From: Lojkania enalia
Lineage: Eukaryota; Ascomycota; Dothideomycetes; Pleosporales
NCBI GenBank assembly: GCA_010094045.1
Contig: ML986587.1
Span: forward strand, 124,001 to 188,000
Length of the DNA: 64,000 nt
Direction of reading: 5' to 3'
Shown piece after piece: positions 23,067 through 35,648 of the stretch. The position numbers and the translations under genes are program-made. Below the pieces are notes generated by a model, which did no database searches, was not told the DNA's origin, and was given only the letters and a program-made list of their open reading frames with translations. Each line of letters opens with the position of its first letter. Within the stretch, counting starts at the first letter, position 1.

Positions 23067-24795
23067 ATGGATTCCCCTATCAGACCCCTTTCCTGTCCGG
23101 AGATCCATCTTGCATCAAGTCCCGATAGACAATTTCCCTGCTCCGCTAAAGGATGTTCATCCACCTTGCTCGATTCAATCCACAGCGAACATACATCTAC
23201 TTTAGCCCTCGAACTTTTCGATGATGAAATAGATTCGATTGCTCCTTGCAAACGTGTCAGCAGCCTTATTGATCCATCGCGATATGTCGGCCGGGATGCG
23301 ATCGTCCCTGTTACCACTAGCCAGGTAAACGCAGCTCCTCTCGGTTTACCTTCAGTCTATTACCCTGAAGTTGAGCATAAAAGAGTCAATTGGATACGAG
23401 AAAGGAAAACAAAATTGCGCAACAAGGTGAAGAAACTTAGAGAAGTTCAGAGGAAGAATTTCAAACATGCGAAGAGGGCGTTTCATCTCCCGCCGTGGGT
23501 GGCTAGACTCAAGAGCAAGAAAGAAGACAGTGCTATTAGCTATATGAGAAAGAATATTTCACAACCATTACCAACCAAAGTTATTGACTCCTCAGTTGAA
23601 GGTTATCCACCGCTAGGCTATCACGAAGAGACTACAGAAGGGGAAGCCTCCCATATTAATATCCCTTGTATGTTCTATTGATCAATCATGTATACTGCGC
23701 TGATGGTCAATAGGTTTAGTAGAGCTCGGATACCCCAGTCTTCCCAACAGACCCATAAAGCTTGATAGCTGGCGACTACAAAAGCTTCGTCCAAAATTGC
23801 CTAAACATATCACTCCTATATGGCACAAGAGAGATTCTGCAAATTGTTTGACTAGCGAAGAAGGACTTGGTTTAGCTATAGCATCCCCCTTATCCTTCCC
23901 TCTACCTGTCTCAGATACGAGAACTGAACCCCGCAAACATGGCCCCGTTGCGCGGCATGGCATGAAGAATCCACGAACCGCCACATATGCACAACGTCCA
24001 CAACCCCGTGCGGAAGCTGAAGTCCCAAAATGGGCAACCGTTGCCGCTATACACTACGCCGAAAATGCCCAGAGCAAAATCACGGGAACAGAGAATATTG
24101 ATATCGGCACGTCTTGCAGCAAGATTAAGGGTCTACAACTGACCACGCAAAGTCGGGGCATCGTTCTTGCTAAAAGCGCGCAGACAATTCTTAGTGACTT
24201 CATCTTCGCGCGGAAGGATCTGCTCAACGTCTTCGGGGTATGGGCGCCAGTTGCCAATGTAGTCCTGGAGGAACCCGACGAACGCTCATTCGAATCGCGA
24301 ATCGATATCGATCGGACCCATATCAAAAAGACCCTGCTATTAATGGACAAAGCCTTCAACTACTATCGCATATGCGCTCTGGAAGTCGAGCTGCTTCGCC
24401 TCACCTGTCCTGTCCTCCAGCGATTCAGCCTCACGGGCAAGGAGAAAACAGAGGAAATGGTGGAAAATATTATCCCGCCGTTTTATAGCTGGGAAGTATT
24501 CGATTATGAACTTGAGAGGATGGAGCCGAAGCTTCCGGATGTGGAAATAATGAAGAATGAGATGGATTTAGCTGTCGCTCGGGCTGCAAAGCTCATGGGG
24601 ATGCGGGGGGATTCGTGGGATGGATGGGGACAAGACCTAATGAGAAAAGATGAGAAGATCAGATCGGGGAGGGTATTATCTTCAGCATGGGAAAATTCTT
24701 CAATATCCGATATTGGGGGAGAAATGGGTGGATCTTTCAATGCCAAGAGTATAAGATTCGAGGATTTGAATAATGTGATACCGTTAATGAGTTAA
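23067..24795 (+). CDS. Unrecognised protein, 5' part (560 aa if it ends here)
   Basis: Two clear exons, 23067-23667 and 23714-24795, joined by a 46 bp GTATGT intron. Residues 105-150 are strongly basic (RERKTKLRNKVKKLREVQRKN) and look helical, possibly coiled-coil. The second exon holds a mixed alpha-like region with DRTHIKKTLLLMDKAFNYY and IIPPFYSWEVFDYELERM. No known family is recognised. The stop at 24793-24795 may not be the true end: 15 bases downstream a long open frame begins after TTCAG, and removing 35 bp (24775-24809) would fuse the two into an 860-residue protein. The first two exons are well supported by codon use and frame; the end is uncertain. Confidence 0.7.
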
Positions 24796-24809
24796 TTGTC
24801 ACCGTTCAG

Positions 24810-25730
24810 GACGATTTCGAGGATCCTCTGCCCGGTCAGTTGATATCTGAGCATGAATCTTTAGCAATGCGATCTCAGCATGATATACAACGCTATTCTT
24901 GTCGAAGACCTCAGATTCTACTGGACTCATCACAGAGCAAAGGAATAGAGTCCATGGAATCCGATCGCCGGCGATATTCATTTCAACCAACTTTGCAGAA
25001 CGCCTCAGCAGCAAATTCTTTAGAAGAGCTCCTTAGAAACGATGGTTCTGGAACGGTGCAAAGCCCGGCTGTCTGGAGGCCGAATTTGAGCAGCCAAAAT
25101 CTCTTACAATCCTCCATATTTTCAGATTTCCAGCACCTAGTGGAGTCTCTTCTGGATTGGATCAAGAGGGCATTAGATTTCATGCATCCTAGAAAAGCTC
25201 CATCTCCGCTGTTGCGAGTCAACGAGTTGGTACTAGAATCTTCCACCCGTATGAAAAAAAAGCCGGAAAACGGCTCTACTCTTCGAACTTATCAGCGTCT
25301 TCCGTCTAAGATTCCATGCCCCTCTCGTTCTAGCCCATATGCCACTATGAGATTAACGACTTCCATTGAACAACCTACTTCACCAACCCCCTCCCCTCAC
25401 GCTGCTAGCAAAGCATGTGAATCCGGCGCCGGAGCCCCTGTACACATTAGACCCAGTCCAGTAACTCAAGGCCAACCAAGCAAGCTTATACCTAAACCCC
25501 GTCGCACCGCTGAAGAAACTTCTAAACGTCTCGATGCCATAGCACAAGCCCTACCTAAGTACAATCAGCAGGCACCTCAGCAACCTACTGTACTATTGCA
25601 AGAATCAAAGCCTGGATCTCCGAATATTCCTTCGCTGGGACGGGTCCAGGAGCGTCAGCTTCGGGGCACGTTGACGCCTGCTCCCCGGCTTTCCACACCA
25701 GTTCCAGATTCAGATGGAGATTTTTCTTAG
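24810..25730 (+). CDS. Probable further exon of the preceding gene (Ser/Pro-rich)
   Basis: An open frame of 307 codons starting just after a TTCAG acceptor with no ATG near its beginning, so it is probably an exon and not a separate gene. It starts DDFEDPLPG, is rich in Ser, Pro, Gln and Arg, and ends with DSDGDFS. It contains one more ordered stretch (FQHLVESLLDWIKRALDFM). The donor that pairs with it is unclear: a GTGATA at 24775 keeps frame but gives an unusually short intron. The alternative GTATTA at 24671 also keeps frame. It may instead be a separate gene starting at an internal ATG. Confidence 0.5.
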   Translation, partial: DDFEDPLPGQLISEHESLAMRSQHDIQRYSCRRPQILLDSSQSKGIESMESDRRRYSFQPTLQNASAANSLEELLRNDGSGTVQSPAVWRPNLSSQNLLQSSIFSDFQHLVESLLDWIKRALDFMHPRKAPSPLLRVNELVLESSTRMKKKPENGSTLRTYQRLPSKIPCPSRSSPYATMRLTTSIEQPTSPTPSPHAASKACESGAGAPVHIRPSPVTQGQPSKLIPKPRRTAEETSKRLDAIAQALPKYNQQAPQQPTVLLQESKPGSPNIPSLGRVQERQLRGTLTPAPRLSTPVPDSDGDFS

Positions 25731-25870
25731 TTAGAGAGGAGAAGACTAATTCGGGTATCTATCTGCCAGGTTCCCGTCTGCTTTATCCTAGTACTTTTAA
25801 CTCTCGCATGTTGTCCTAGAACTTCCAAGAGTATTTTGAGAAGTTTATGAAGATGTATCATAACCGGCAG

Positions 25871-26051
25871 AGTGGATGTTTTGCTGCACGATACTGATAG
25901 AGCGCCAAGCGGGCCGGTCCCAAAGGCATTGAACCATGCAATTAGTGCTAGAAATGGTGTGAATGAAGAGAATGCGGCTCCAAGTATCAAGGCGACGGGC
26001 GGAGCTGAGGTAGTTGGGGAGGATGATGAAATCGAGTGTGATGAGAATTAA
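25871..26051 (+). other. Candidate terminal exon, coding-like
   Basis: After a GGCAG acceptor-like site, 60 codons stay open to a TAA at 26049-26051. The encoded peptide (beginning VDVLLHDTDRAPSGPVPK, ending acidic with GEDDEIECDEN) looks like real protein tail sequence, and its frame has a stop directly upstream, as expected for an exon start. No canonical donor was found in the preceding open frame before its stop, so the link is unproven. Confidence 0.3.
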
Positions 26052-27591
26052 GAAGAGGGCAGAGTCGATTGGGTTTTGATCTACCAGAGATATCCCAGAA
26101 AAATGATAAAATAGATACGGTCGATCAAAACATAGGAATCTTGTTTGTGTTTGATAGATGAGGCAATTGCAATTGCCTCCTTGGACGATCGTTCGGAGTA
26201 GGTTATTAGTATACTTTTTACGTGATACGCGTAACGCTAGTTTAATAGTATATTAGTAGCTTCTGCTAGGAGCCTCAACAATCAACTGATTTTCTCACTT
26301 GCTCAACAGTGTTTACACATGGAACAAAAGACTCTACGTTTGTTTTGGACCAAACACTAGGCGTTAATTTTGTGCATAAAATGTTGACATGCACTCGATC
26401 TACCCTTCTTGTAGTAGGACATAGTATCGATAGACACTCTCTCAATCCCTTCTTAAGGGGCTCCGTATGACAAGAGGCAATGGAAATATTAATAGCATTA
26501 TGCCTACAAAACTTAAATCTTCACTCTCGGAAAGGCTCCTTCTTCAAAAGCGGCTTAGCCGCGCTCAGTCCTCTCTCTCAATTATATTTAATCTCTTTGA
26601 CTAAATGCGCTCCAGACATTTCCCTTTTGACCTGTATTATTCAAAGGACGTCCCTCGTGCTATTGAAGCTTCTGTATTTAGCGGAAATAACATAAGCAAA
26701 ATCCTAGCCTTCGGTCGATAGACCCTCCCTGTAAACTCATATTTATCGGCAAAAAATATCGCCATATTCTCTACTAAACCTTCAACGAGTGTGCTCATTT
26801 GCCCCTTTGCACAACACATTGTCCCGGTCACAAGTGTAAGGTATTAGGATAGGTGAGGAGGAGAACTACATTTATTGATATCAATGGAGGATCGAGAGTG
26901 TTTGTATATTCTGTCCTAGGGTCGCATAATATCAAGGCTAGTTATCAAGGCTAGTCCTCAGTAGGAATCGTGCCTTATATAACCTTACAAGTATTCAGAC
27001 TTATCCCCTCTACTTGCCCGCAGTAGCTACAGAAACATAGAATCCGACAACAAATTCACCGCATTAGATTTTGGACCTAGCCGCCTTAAACAAGTTTAGC
27101 TGGCTCAGTCGACGTCTCGAACTGCGCATTTACCGGCTCATGCTAAACAGACATTGTAAAAATTTCGATTTACTCGCTTGGGTTATACGAGAAGCCGATG
27201 CTAAAGGCTCGTCTCATATGCGGAACGAAAAATAGTGCAATGGGAGGGTTTATACGGAATGACTACGGTACAAAGATGTATGTAGCATGTAGTTGATGGG
27301 CTGTGGCTAGTCGAAAACCAGTCGCGCTCAATCCGCGTTCGGCATCAGTGTTCCACAAATTAACAAATTCAAACATTTTCAGCAAAAAGAAGTACATTAC
27401 TGAGAAATTGAGACCTTAGACGGTTGATTCATCTCTCAGGAAGAGAGTCTCATTGTGATTTCTATCTGTGATAGTGAAGGATACCACTGCTTTTCGATGG
27501 GATATGAAGCAATATATATGATAGGGATTTAGCGAGTCTACTAAGTACGATTTCCTACTACCGTACGGGAGCAAGTTATCCAGTTGTAGGT
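26052..27591. other. Gene-poor, A/T-rich-looking stretch
   Basis: No gene is supported. Open frames are short and without family signature. The sequence has the look of old, decayed accessory DNA, but no transposase or retroelement protein could be recognised. Confidence 0.45.
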
Positions 27592-27743
27592 TGTATCAGA
27601 TACCGTCGCATGATATCAAATCACGCTGAATATCAGCTGATATACCCTTCCTTATATACATAAATATGGCCTGCTGACCATCCTCAATCAACCAGTTCAG
27701 CTCCTCATCTCCCTCCCTGAGACAAGATTCGCCTCTCACCACA
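27592..27743 (-). repeat. Dispersed repeat, copy 1 (solo-LTR-like)
   Basis: On the minus strand this 152 bp segment begins TGTGGTGAGAGGCG and ends TATCTGATACA. It is nearly identical over its first 110 bases to 46229-46400 on the plus strand. TG...CA ends and an internal TATA-like CCATATTTATGTA fit a solitary LTR, but no target-site duplication is visible (flanks TAGGT and ATATA). It is 20 bp shorter than the other copy because it has fewer GTGATATC-type units near its end. Confidence 0.7.
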
Positions 27744-30534
27744 ATATATATATTAAGTTGATTTTCAACCTCTGGAAATTTCAAGGAGGTAATAGTAAGT
27801 ATCTATCTCCCACATGGCTTGGCGATCTCGCCCTCAATCTATTGAACTATAAGTATCTAATTGACAATAATGAGGCCGTTTTGTACCTGGGCTCGACACC
27901 GTCGAAACTCTAGATCCACACTTGAAATTGGTTCACGTCTGCAACTATGTGTTTATGACTCTTATGTGTTATTCGCTGCGCTGGTATTCTGGAACAGAAT
28001 CAAAATATATATATGTATATATATAACCACGTACACTAGTGAGCATGCAAACTCCGGTCTCGTTTTATCCATCGGGTGGCCTTGACATTATACTGCTAGA
28101 TGTGCGTTGCATCTAAATTAGTTAATGAGTAGCATTAACTTCAGATGAAGAAGACAAGATATCCTCTAACATCTGTTCTAGGTCAGACTCGTACGTAGTA
28201 CCTCCGATTCGAAATTCCACGTCCCACGACAAGTGATCCGGAGTAGGCGAAGTCGCAGGATCAAAGTATTTATTCTATTGACTAAGAAATTTGAGAAATA
28301 TTGAGTTGAAAAAAAACAGCAGGGTTCCTGGATTTCGTGCGCATGACAGGGTCATATGCACAAAGTGCTCCTCCGCAAAGGGTAATAAGCACAAATAAGC
28401 ATGCACAGCGCAAAGGATTCCTCACGCGGCGAAGGCCGGATTGGACACTTACCATCAATCATACTGATTTCAGTCCAACATGCCCTTCCTGGTATGCAAC
28501 GTCGTCATGTATTACACGGACCAGGAAAAGAACCCGTAGGTCGTCATCGAACGAACTATAGGCTATCAGAGCATACGCCTATTTAAATGAGTGCCCTACA
28601 GGCCAAACATGACCACTCAGAATTGGAGAATCGAGTAAGTTTTTGTGGAACATCCCTTGGTGGTTAGATTAAGCGTTTGGGGGCCCATCCCCCGGCCCCC
28701 TCCCTCCAGTCCCACCTACTTACCTACTATAAATCTTATCGCATGGGGCGGAGTCCTGCCGCGTCAGCCCAACGTAACCTTTAAGCAATAGAGTGAATAT
28801 ATTGGCCAGGGAAAGCGCATGATAAAGTCACGAAGACCATCACCCCAAAGGTTATTGCTTTGACCGCAGAGCTGAGGTCCGTAATACCAACAGGTGTGGG
28901 ACCAGGGTGAGTGGATTTCTAAACGCCGCCGGCCCTCGTGTGATAGAATTGTGGTGTCGCACATAATAATCAAGATATTGAAGCATACGGGGCATATGTA
29001 GCGGAATTCGCATAGGGAAAATAGGCAACTGGGGGCCTGAAAACGGGTCCGATTGATGCGCTTGACACGAGCTTCATTGCTAATTCTCAACAAGCTGGCG
29101 GTCATTTCCGGGATTTCGTTTCCAGAAAGATACATGTGGCTTTCTCATCCTTCCGGATCGGACCGCGTTACAGAAAGCAAGATGAAGATTTCTTTCGCGA
29201 ATCGCGCTTCGATGCCGTGAAACGCCAACGATCGGTGGTACTTTGAGGGCATGCGTGCACGCCCTTGGTAGGTTATACAACCTCAATGCTGTGGGCGCAT
29301 ATGACGATGTGTGGGCAGGCAGAGCCATGACCACTAAATGGCTCCAGACTCGCTTGAGCCACATGCCATTTACGAGAAATGAATGTTAAACTAGGGAAGA
29401 TAGGAATCTGGGAGCCAGGGAGCTATCTGACTGGACGGAAAAGTAAGGAATTTCGGGGGAAATGGCTGAAATGGATGCCGTTACCGTGCCACACGTCCTA
29501 CGTTGGTGCGGCGTTTTGCAGGACACGCACGTTGACAGATACGGCGAGTGCTCCTGAAGCCGTGTTCTAAATTAAAAGTATTTGCAATCCGAATCAGGAG
29601 GTCTTGTCAGAAGGCCAAGCAAGGAGAATGAGACAGGATCCTAGAGAGATAATCTTTGTGTGTCGTATCATGTACACTCACCGGTAAACCGTCCCCAATC
29701 GCTGCTGTGCCAACACATTGGCCTCTGGTCCTGAGGTGCGGTAGCGTAAGCTTTGGATCGGGCCGTGAACGGATAGTGGCGGAAAGGGGGAGGATTGCCC
29801 CTTCAAGGCGGCGTGAGACGGCTGATCGACGGGATAGCGTGACGATTTATTGAAATTATCTGTACACTAACCATGCTGTTGATGGAAGCAGGAACTGCTC
29901 GAGCCATCAACTTATAATGTAATCATTGATCAATCTGGGAGCATGTGTTGATGTTGGCAGAGCCGAACCGCGCGAGTTCATCTGGGCCTGAAACCTTCTG
30001 GAACGGGTGCAATGCGCGCAGTATTGGTGCCACCACTCTGGAATATCAGTCGAGCTATTGGAAAGAGCAGCTTCGATGCTCCCGGTATTTTAGAGACCGT
30101 GCTCCTGCTGAGTGGTTCCGATTCCCGCGCCAGAGGAGATCGAACTGGTAGCACGACAGGAATTCCAACTCCGACAGCTGAACTGAGCTCTTTGACGGTT
30201 CACCACCATGTCAATATGACACGAGAGACCTTGTCAGGTATAGGAATTAGCAGCGAGTTAATAGGGGAAAAGACATTGCCGCTCTCACCTCGACAGTCGC
30301 CTGCCAATGATCCTTCTCCGACCATGACGCACAAGCCCTTCAGCCACCACCGATTTCGATTCCTTCTGGCCCGAGCAGCGTCAGTGTCACTCTCACCAAA
30401 AACAAATCCACGCCAAGGCTAGGCGGAAGCGGGGGGAACCGCTGTGCCCTAAAACCTCACGCTTCTCAAGATTCTCAGAGCCTAGCCAATCCAACTTTTG
30501 CAAGCGTCTTTTTCCTTTAGTTGTTGTTAGAGCT
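27744..30534. other. Gene-poor region
   Basis: No supported gene. Holds an AT dinucleotide run near 28003-28023 and several frames of 60-136 codons without family signatures. The part from about 29900 on is more G/C-rich and may include the promoter of the small gene at 30535. Confidence 0.45.
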
Positions 30535-31082
30535 ATGAGTATCCGGATAAACGCCACTGTTAACGAGGCTCGCGCCGCTGCAGGCCACAACAAGGAGCAA
30601 TGGGATAGATTTTATGTGAGTTGGGATATCAAAAAGGGGACATCTCGCCTAACCGATCGTAGTTCATAACCAAAGATGAAGCTAAGCAGCTCTCTGAAGC
30701 GCATCCGGATTGGACACGATGGATCCTCATCCCCGCGAACGAGAAGGACACCATGTTAGAGCGCATAAACGGGCGGCTCATTGCAGAAGGCATTCCGGCC
30801 GTCGAGATGATCATTTTGAAGTGGAGAATGTCGCAACTGCTGCGAGATATACAGCGCAAATATGGTACGTCCGGTGCCTGCCTGTTTTAAATGCGTACCC
30901 TGGCTAGTTAGCACTCGAATATGCATGTATAGGGTGCTAATTATATCGAATACTTAGCCGAAGGTACCATCAACCCATGGGCCGGAATCACTTTTGCTCA
31001 CGGGCCCCCAGATCCTCCAGTTCAGTCTTCTCCATCGCAAGCGGATTCGTCCCGGCCATATGACCCGATTAGAGATGTCTAA
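30535..31082 (+). CDS. Small orphan protein, three exons
   Basis: Three exons, 30535-30615, 30663-30864 and 30958-31082, encode 135 aa. Introns of 47 bp (GTGAGT...GTAG) and 93 bp (GTACGT...TTAG) keep frame perfectly, and the frame breaks if either is read through. The protein starts MSIRINATVNEARAAAG. The middle exon carries FITKDEAKQLSEAHPDW then RWILIPANEKDTMLERINGR, which looks like a compact helical domain with Trp and acidic/basic alternation. The tail is Pro/Ser-rich (HGPPDPPVQSSPSQ). No family is recognised, no signal peptide or membrane segment is seen. It sits isolated in an otherwise gene-poor stretch. Confidence 0.65.
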
Positions 31083-34000
31083 AGTTTTGGGGATATGGGT
31101 ATAGAGGGAGGAACTCTGCCACTGGATGCCATTTGTTTTTAGGAATCTGATCGGACATACTCAACGTCGACAGCGCACGAGTTTTATACCCCAACCCTGA
31201 GTGCCGGAAAATTGGACACCAGAAAGAGTGGGTGGTGAGGTGAAGGTACGTAGGGTGTAGCGCGGAGACATCAGTCTTTCTGGTGTCTGGAAGACTATCG
31301 CTCCGAAGACCAAAGACCTTTTGGAAATGTCAGCTCCCATACATATGAGGAGACAAGGCCCAAACTCAGAGTGGTGGAGGATAGTCGGCTCGCTATAATC
31401 TGGGGTGGGATCTTGAGTGGGACGTGATGCGAGAGATTTCGGTACGTAGCCGGGCAAGTCGCTCGGGTGTCCAAATCCAAACTCTTATATGGTCACAAAC
31501 TTCCCCAAAAAGTACCGATTCCGTGTACCGCTGGTTTCTTCAATCTTGGTGCCCGATCATTGGTCGTCCCTCACAAGGCTTGGCGATGTGGCCTGTTCTC
31601 AATGCGACAGCTGTACCGTCGGCGCTTAACTTATCAAACCCTACATATACAGGGAAAGCCTTATTCTTGGATATTTACTTTTTGTTTGCCAATGCAACGG
31701 CGCGGTTAAGAGCTCTCTTTTCTAGGCGCTCGCATACTAGCTCTTCTCGGAGCGGGGAACCCGTTGTGTAAAAGACAGGCGTGGTACAGGATTGTAGACA
31801 GAATGTTGACTGAAAACTCTCGTATTCTGAGAGACTGAGGTTGAAATGCAGGTTCTGGCAAGGATGCGTCTTCTCGGTTGGGGGAGCTCTGCCCTAGAGG
31901 TTTAGCCGCGCCCAGCAGCTCAACATCTTAGAGGGACAGGCTTGAGGAATTCTTTGAGCCACTGGCGAGACAGGGAGGACCAGAATGAGTATGAATCGAG
32001 GTGAGAGAACGGTTCAGTGTAAGGAATCGTAGACTTGATCGGTCGTGATTCGGGCTGGACGTCTTCAACCACGGAAGCTAGCTTCTTAGCTCTTGCCTGA
32101 TCCTAGTCCATAGGCAACAACAGATGCCTCAATGCTCCCTACTACTGCTTCTTTATTTCTTGCATTGCATCTACCATAACCTCTCCTCCGGAACACGAGA
32201 GTCGGGAAGGGCAATAGGTTGTCACTGACCCTGGAGCTGCACCGCATGAGCTCCTCTGTAACTGGTAGAAGCCAAGGAGCACTTACTATCGCGGCAACAT
32301 TGAGTTGATAGACCTGCTCCCAAGACTCAAGCTGCGAGAAAGACGCTGCAACACCTCAGTAATCGTCAGTTGGGCACCGCGGTCTACAACCATGTCTAGG
32401 GGACCTCGAGGAGCTCCCCAGGCCCTTCCGGAGGCGACAGGACAATAGACGTCGAACAAGGAGGGCGAGAGAGCTACTTATACCACATCTAGGACACAGC
32501 CGTTGTCTTATGCAGGAACGGTCCGTCTCCTGCATTACTTCCACGACGGCATGGGCCATAAACAGTAGCCGAATCCATCGACACGCTAGCCGCCGTATGT
32601 CCTCAGCGTCCCTTTCGTTGAATTTAGGCCTATCCGTCGTGAACGATCGCTCGAGCCGTCGTACGCTTCATACTTCATCGGGAATTCCTTCGTAGATACT
32701 CGACGAAGAACACTACACGCTGAATATCCTGATGAACGCTGAGATACGTCGGAGCATTGTTTTGACGGTGCTTAACGCTCATTTTGGGCGCATTGTAAAC
32801 ATAAGTGGGTATAAGAAAAAGCAAAGTTGCTCTAATAGCCGCCTGATACTCTAAGCAGTCTCGTCCTTCGACCGCCCTAGAAATCGGCTCCCGATAACGC
32901 ACACGCGCTCTACACATATTGTCTCTAGCGTTGATATGGACATTTCTTGTTTAGTGAAAGGGCTATTGCGCAGCAATCTGCGGTCATTACAGCTCGGACG
33001 GCATTTTTATGGACCACATTCTGAGCTTCCACTCATTCTACACCAATATAATAACATTGCTAGTAGTTCGATCTTACAACATACCCACCTTCGACTCATT
33101 GGTCTCATCAAAGTCACGATAGAACGCTTTTTCTACGGCGCGAGAGCTTATAGGGCGGGAACAAAGGGGTCAACAGGGGTGGAGAAGTGAAGACAAAAGG
33201 GCTTCGAGAAACATAACGATAAGAACAGTTCTACTGTGCCCAGTGGAATGCCACGTTGGTCCTTCTCAACATATTTACGTAACTCACCTTCTATTGATTC
33301 TTGAACAATTCTACCTATAGGCCATGGAATTCCACGACAAATTCCGTGTCTTGGCACATTGCAGTTAATGACGAAGGAAACACCAAGGTCTTGTAATACT
33401 TGATAAACCCACTCCAAGGCCTCTGCGAACCCTAGGTTCAAATTGCAGCTACGCCTTGATGCACGTGGGGCTACAAATCCGTATAAACAAAATTATACCG
33501 CAGCACGTTCCTGCCTCCCCTCCTTAGTCTTGTATTGATATTTGAACAATGCGGCTTCGATCGGGTTCGGACGATCCAAAGGCACAGCTACCTAGCTACT
33601 CACTTAGTCGCGCCCTCTACGCCCGGTTAATGCTACGCCACTACCCTTTGCGTCATCCTTTAGGATCATATTTAAAAGTAGGCATATATAGCTCCTATTA
33701 ATCTGGCGGCGTAGAGCTAGGGTAGAACTCCAGGGCTACTGCACGAGTCATAATGAGTTGGATCCATAACCTATATCCCGATGTTGGTTTATGCAAATCT
33801 GTGAGGTTCCTTGTTTGAACTCTTTATCTCAAGTCGTGATACGACTGTATCTAATCCCCAAGTCAGTTAAGTCGCAAATAGCTAGAGCACTGGAGACATG
33901 AAATCGTTTCGTATGGACAAACATGTCCTGGTATCATTAATTTTCATAACTAAGCCACTGTTAACTGCTCTTAAAAGTCGGAGCTTCGCCTAACCTCATA

Positions 34001-34086
34001 TATCTCGTACCCTCCTGACTATGCCGTAATCGATATGCCATCGCGACATACCAAGAAATCATCTGTGCGCGGTCTATACCTACCTT
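31083..34086. other. Gene-poor region
   Basis: About 3 kb with no certain gene. The best coding-like frame is on the minus strand around 33278-33490 (contains RHGICRGIPWPIGRIVQES and ends at a GTGAGT donor-like site), but it has no recognisable family and no partner exons. Other frames are short and scattered. Confidence 0.45.
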
Positions 34087-34949
34087 TTAGCCTTGCATTC
34101 CAAAGTGCGGCTCAATGCCGCTTTGCTTCAATGCCCTCGCCTTGCGATCCTCTACCACCTTCTTCTCAACTTTCTGCGCAGATGCCAGAGCTCTTACCTC
34201 CTTCTCATTGGCGAACTTAACGCCTCGCGGATTATCTTCCCTGTCTAGATCAACGGTGGCACATATGGTAACGTTCTCCCCTCGAATGGTCATCACACCG
34301 GGAAGTTTGACGTCGCATATGAGCCATTTAGCTACCGCGTGGCTATGTTCGGCTTCAGGGTTGCGTGCAAATATTCGCTCAGAGCATTCGGTGAGGACAA
34401 GATTGGCTAGTGCTGTTAGAAATGGTGGATGATGTGGCAGAGGGAGATCTACCGAATTGGTCATAGGATCGTAGAATGCCAATGTACTCCTTCTCGTCGC
34501 GTAGAAGAACGTCTACCTTTTCTGAGCTAATGTCAAAATTTTGTCTTGCATATGTGTATTGAGTGGTGGTGGCATACTGTCAACCATATCAAGAAGCATC
34601 GCCGAGGTTAGGAAAGCTTGCGGCGGCAAATCAACGGGTAGTATCTGCTGCTGCGGCGCCGGGGCTCTTGCGCCTCCTAGGGCATTTTGGCTGAACTGCG
34701 GTGGCGGAGGTGTGTTGCTGTATACACCACTATATCCTGTTCCCAATGTATTAGAGCTAGTTTGAACTTGATGTAGAGGAGGTGCAGGACTTTACCAATG
34801 GATTGATGAGGGTTTGCAGGCGCTTCAGCTATTGGTTCAGGCGCCAGCGGCTGCTGTAAAGAGCGCTGAAGCATGGCATTGAAGTCGACAGCCACGTTTT
34901 GCGGAGGAGCACCAGAGCCGCCCGGAAGGGCATTAGAATGGTAGGACAT
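34087..34949 (-). CDS. LSM1: LSM1-like Sm-fold mRNA decay factor
   Basis: Four exons: 34949-34796, 34736-34578, 34521-34453 and 34406-34087 (233 aa); introns are 46-59 bp. LSM1 is the cytoplasm-specific subunit of the Lsm1-7 ring that binds deadenylated mRNA 3' ends and promotes decapping in P-bodies. The Sm1 motif is visible after splicing: KKVDVLLRDEKEYIGILRS then YDQFANLVL (about 105-132), and the YDQFANLVL plus ERI signature is specific to Lsm1. Sm2 is IRGENV at 168-173. Two features differ from usual Lsm1: a Pro/Gln-rich N-terminal extension of about 95 residues, and a loop between ERIF and Sm2 roughly 15 residues longer. The C-terminal Lys-rich helix typical of Lsm1 is present. Confidence 0.82.
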
Positions 34950-35648
34950 GGCTGAGACTCTCCGCAGGGCGGTTTCGGTGGGGGAGAGCTATTTTATCGG
35001 GTTCGAAAAGTGGGCGCAGAGGGTGAGAGCATCGCGAGGGATATTTGTCTCGCTGGCCTCTACTGAGCTATCGTCAACACGAAGCTGTTCGGTGAAGCTT
35101 CGGAATTTCTGGATCGGCTGTTCATTTCGCCGCTCCGACGCGTTAGTCAGCAAAACCACTCTCTTGTGAATGGCGGATAGAATAGTCTATGGGACGTATT
35201 TTACATAATAATCTACCGATACTCTGCTCAATGATTCTCTCTAATCTAACGATATCTATATGGGATACTGATCAAGGCGGGAATAGCGCGGTCTTCCCAC
35301 AACCGTCCTTCATGCTTTCAGACCCTAGGGGCTTTTGTATCCTGTGATCTTATACTCTGCAACTAACGGGTGCATATACGGAATTGAGAAGAGGATGCTA
35401 GTGTGCTTGGACATGATCACTACCATTGTTTGTCAAGGTACAAAGGTAATTTTTGAACATTCGTCAACATCGGATGTCGAGGCGGCGCGGCCCGTGCACA
35501 AGCTTGAGATTAGCATGACGTCTGGAACGTTGATGCATGCAAATTCCAGCTTTGCTATAGGCAATTCCAATTCCCTCTAACCCTATGCAATTTTGGCATT
35601 AGTATTTACCCTGTAACAAGCTTTTGAATCCCGCAAGCAAGTTCCTGG
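34950..35648. other. Divergent promoter region of LSM1 and APP1 genes
   Basis: 700 bp between two divergent starts. An 81-codon frame at 35335-35580 has no signature. It should contain the promoters of both genes; no specific site is claimed. Confidence 0.5.

Noticed and set aside
31467..31640. Possible similarity to 46856-47010 (shared short words such as CGACAGCTGTA)
   Set aside because: By eye the matches are short and not collinear enough to call a repeat.
33278..33490. Coding-like minus-strand frame with RHGICRGIPWPIG
   Set aside because: No ATG, no recognised family and no partner exons; kept only as a note.
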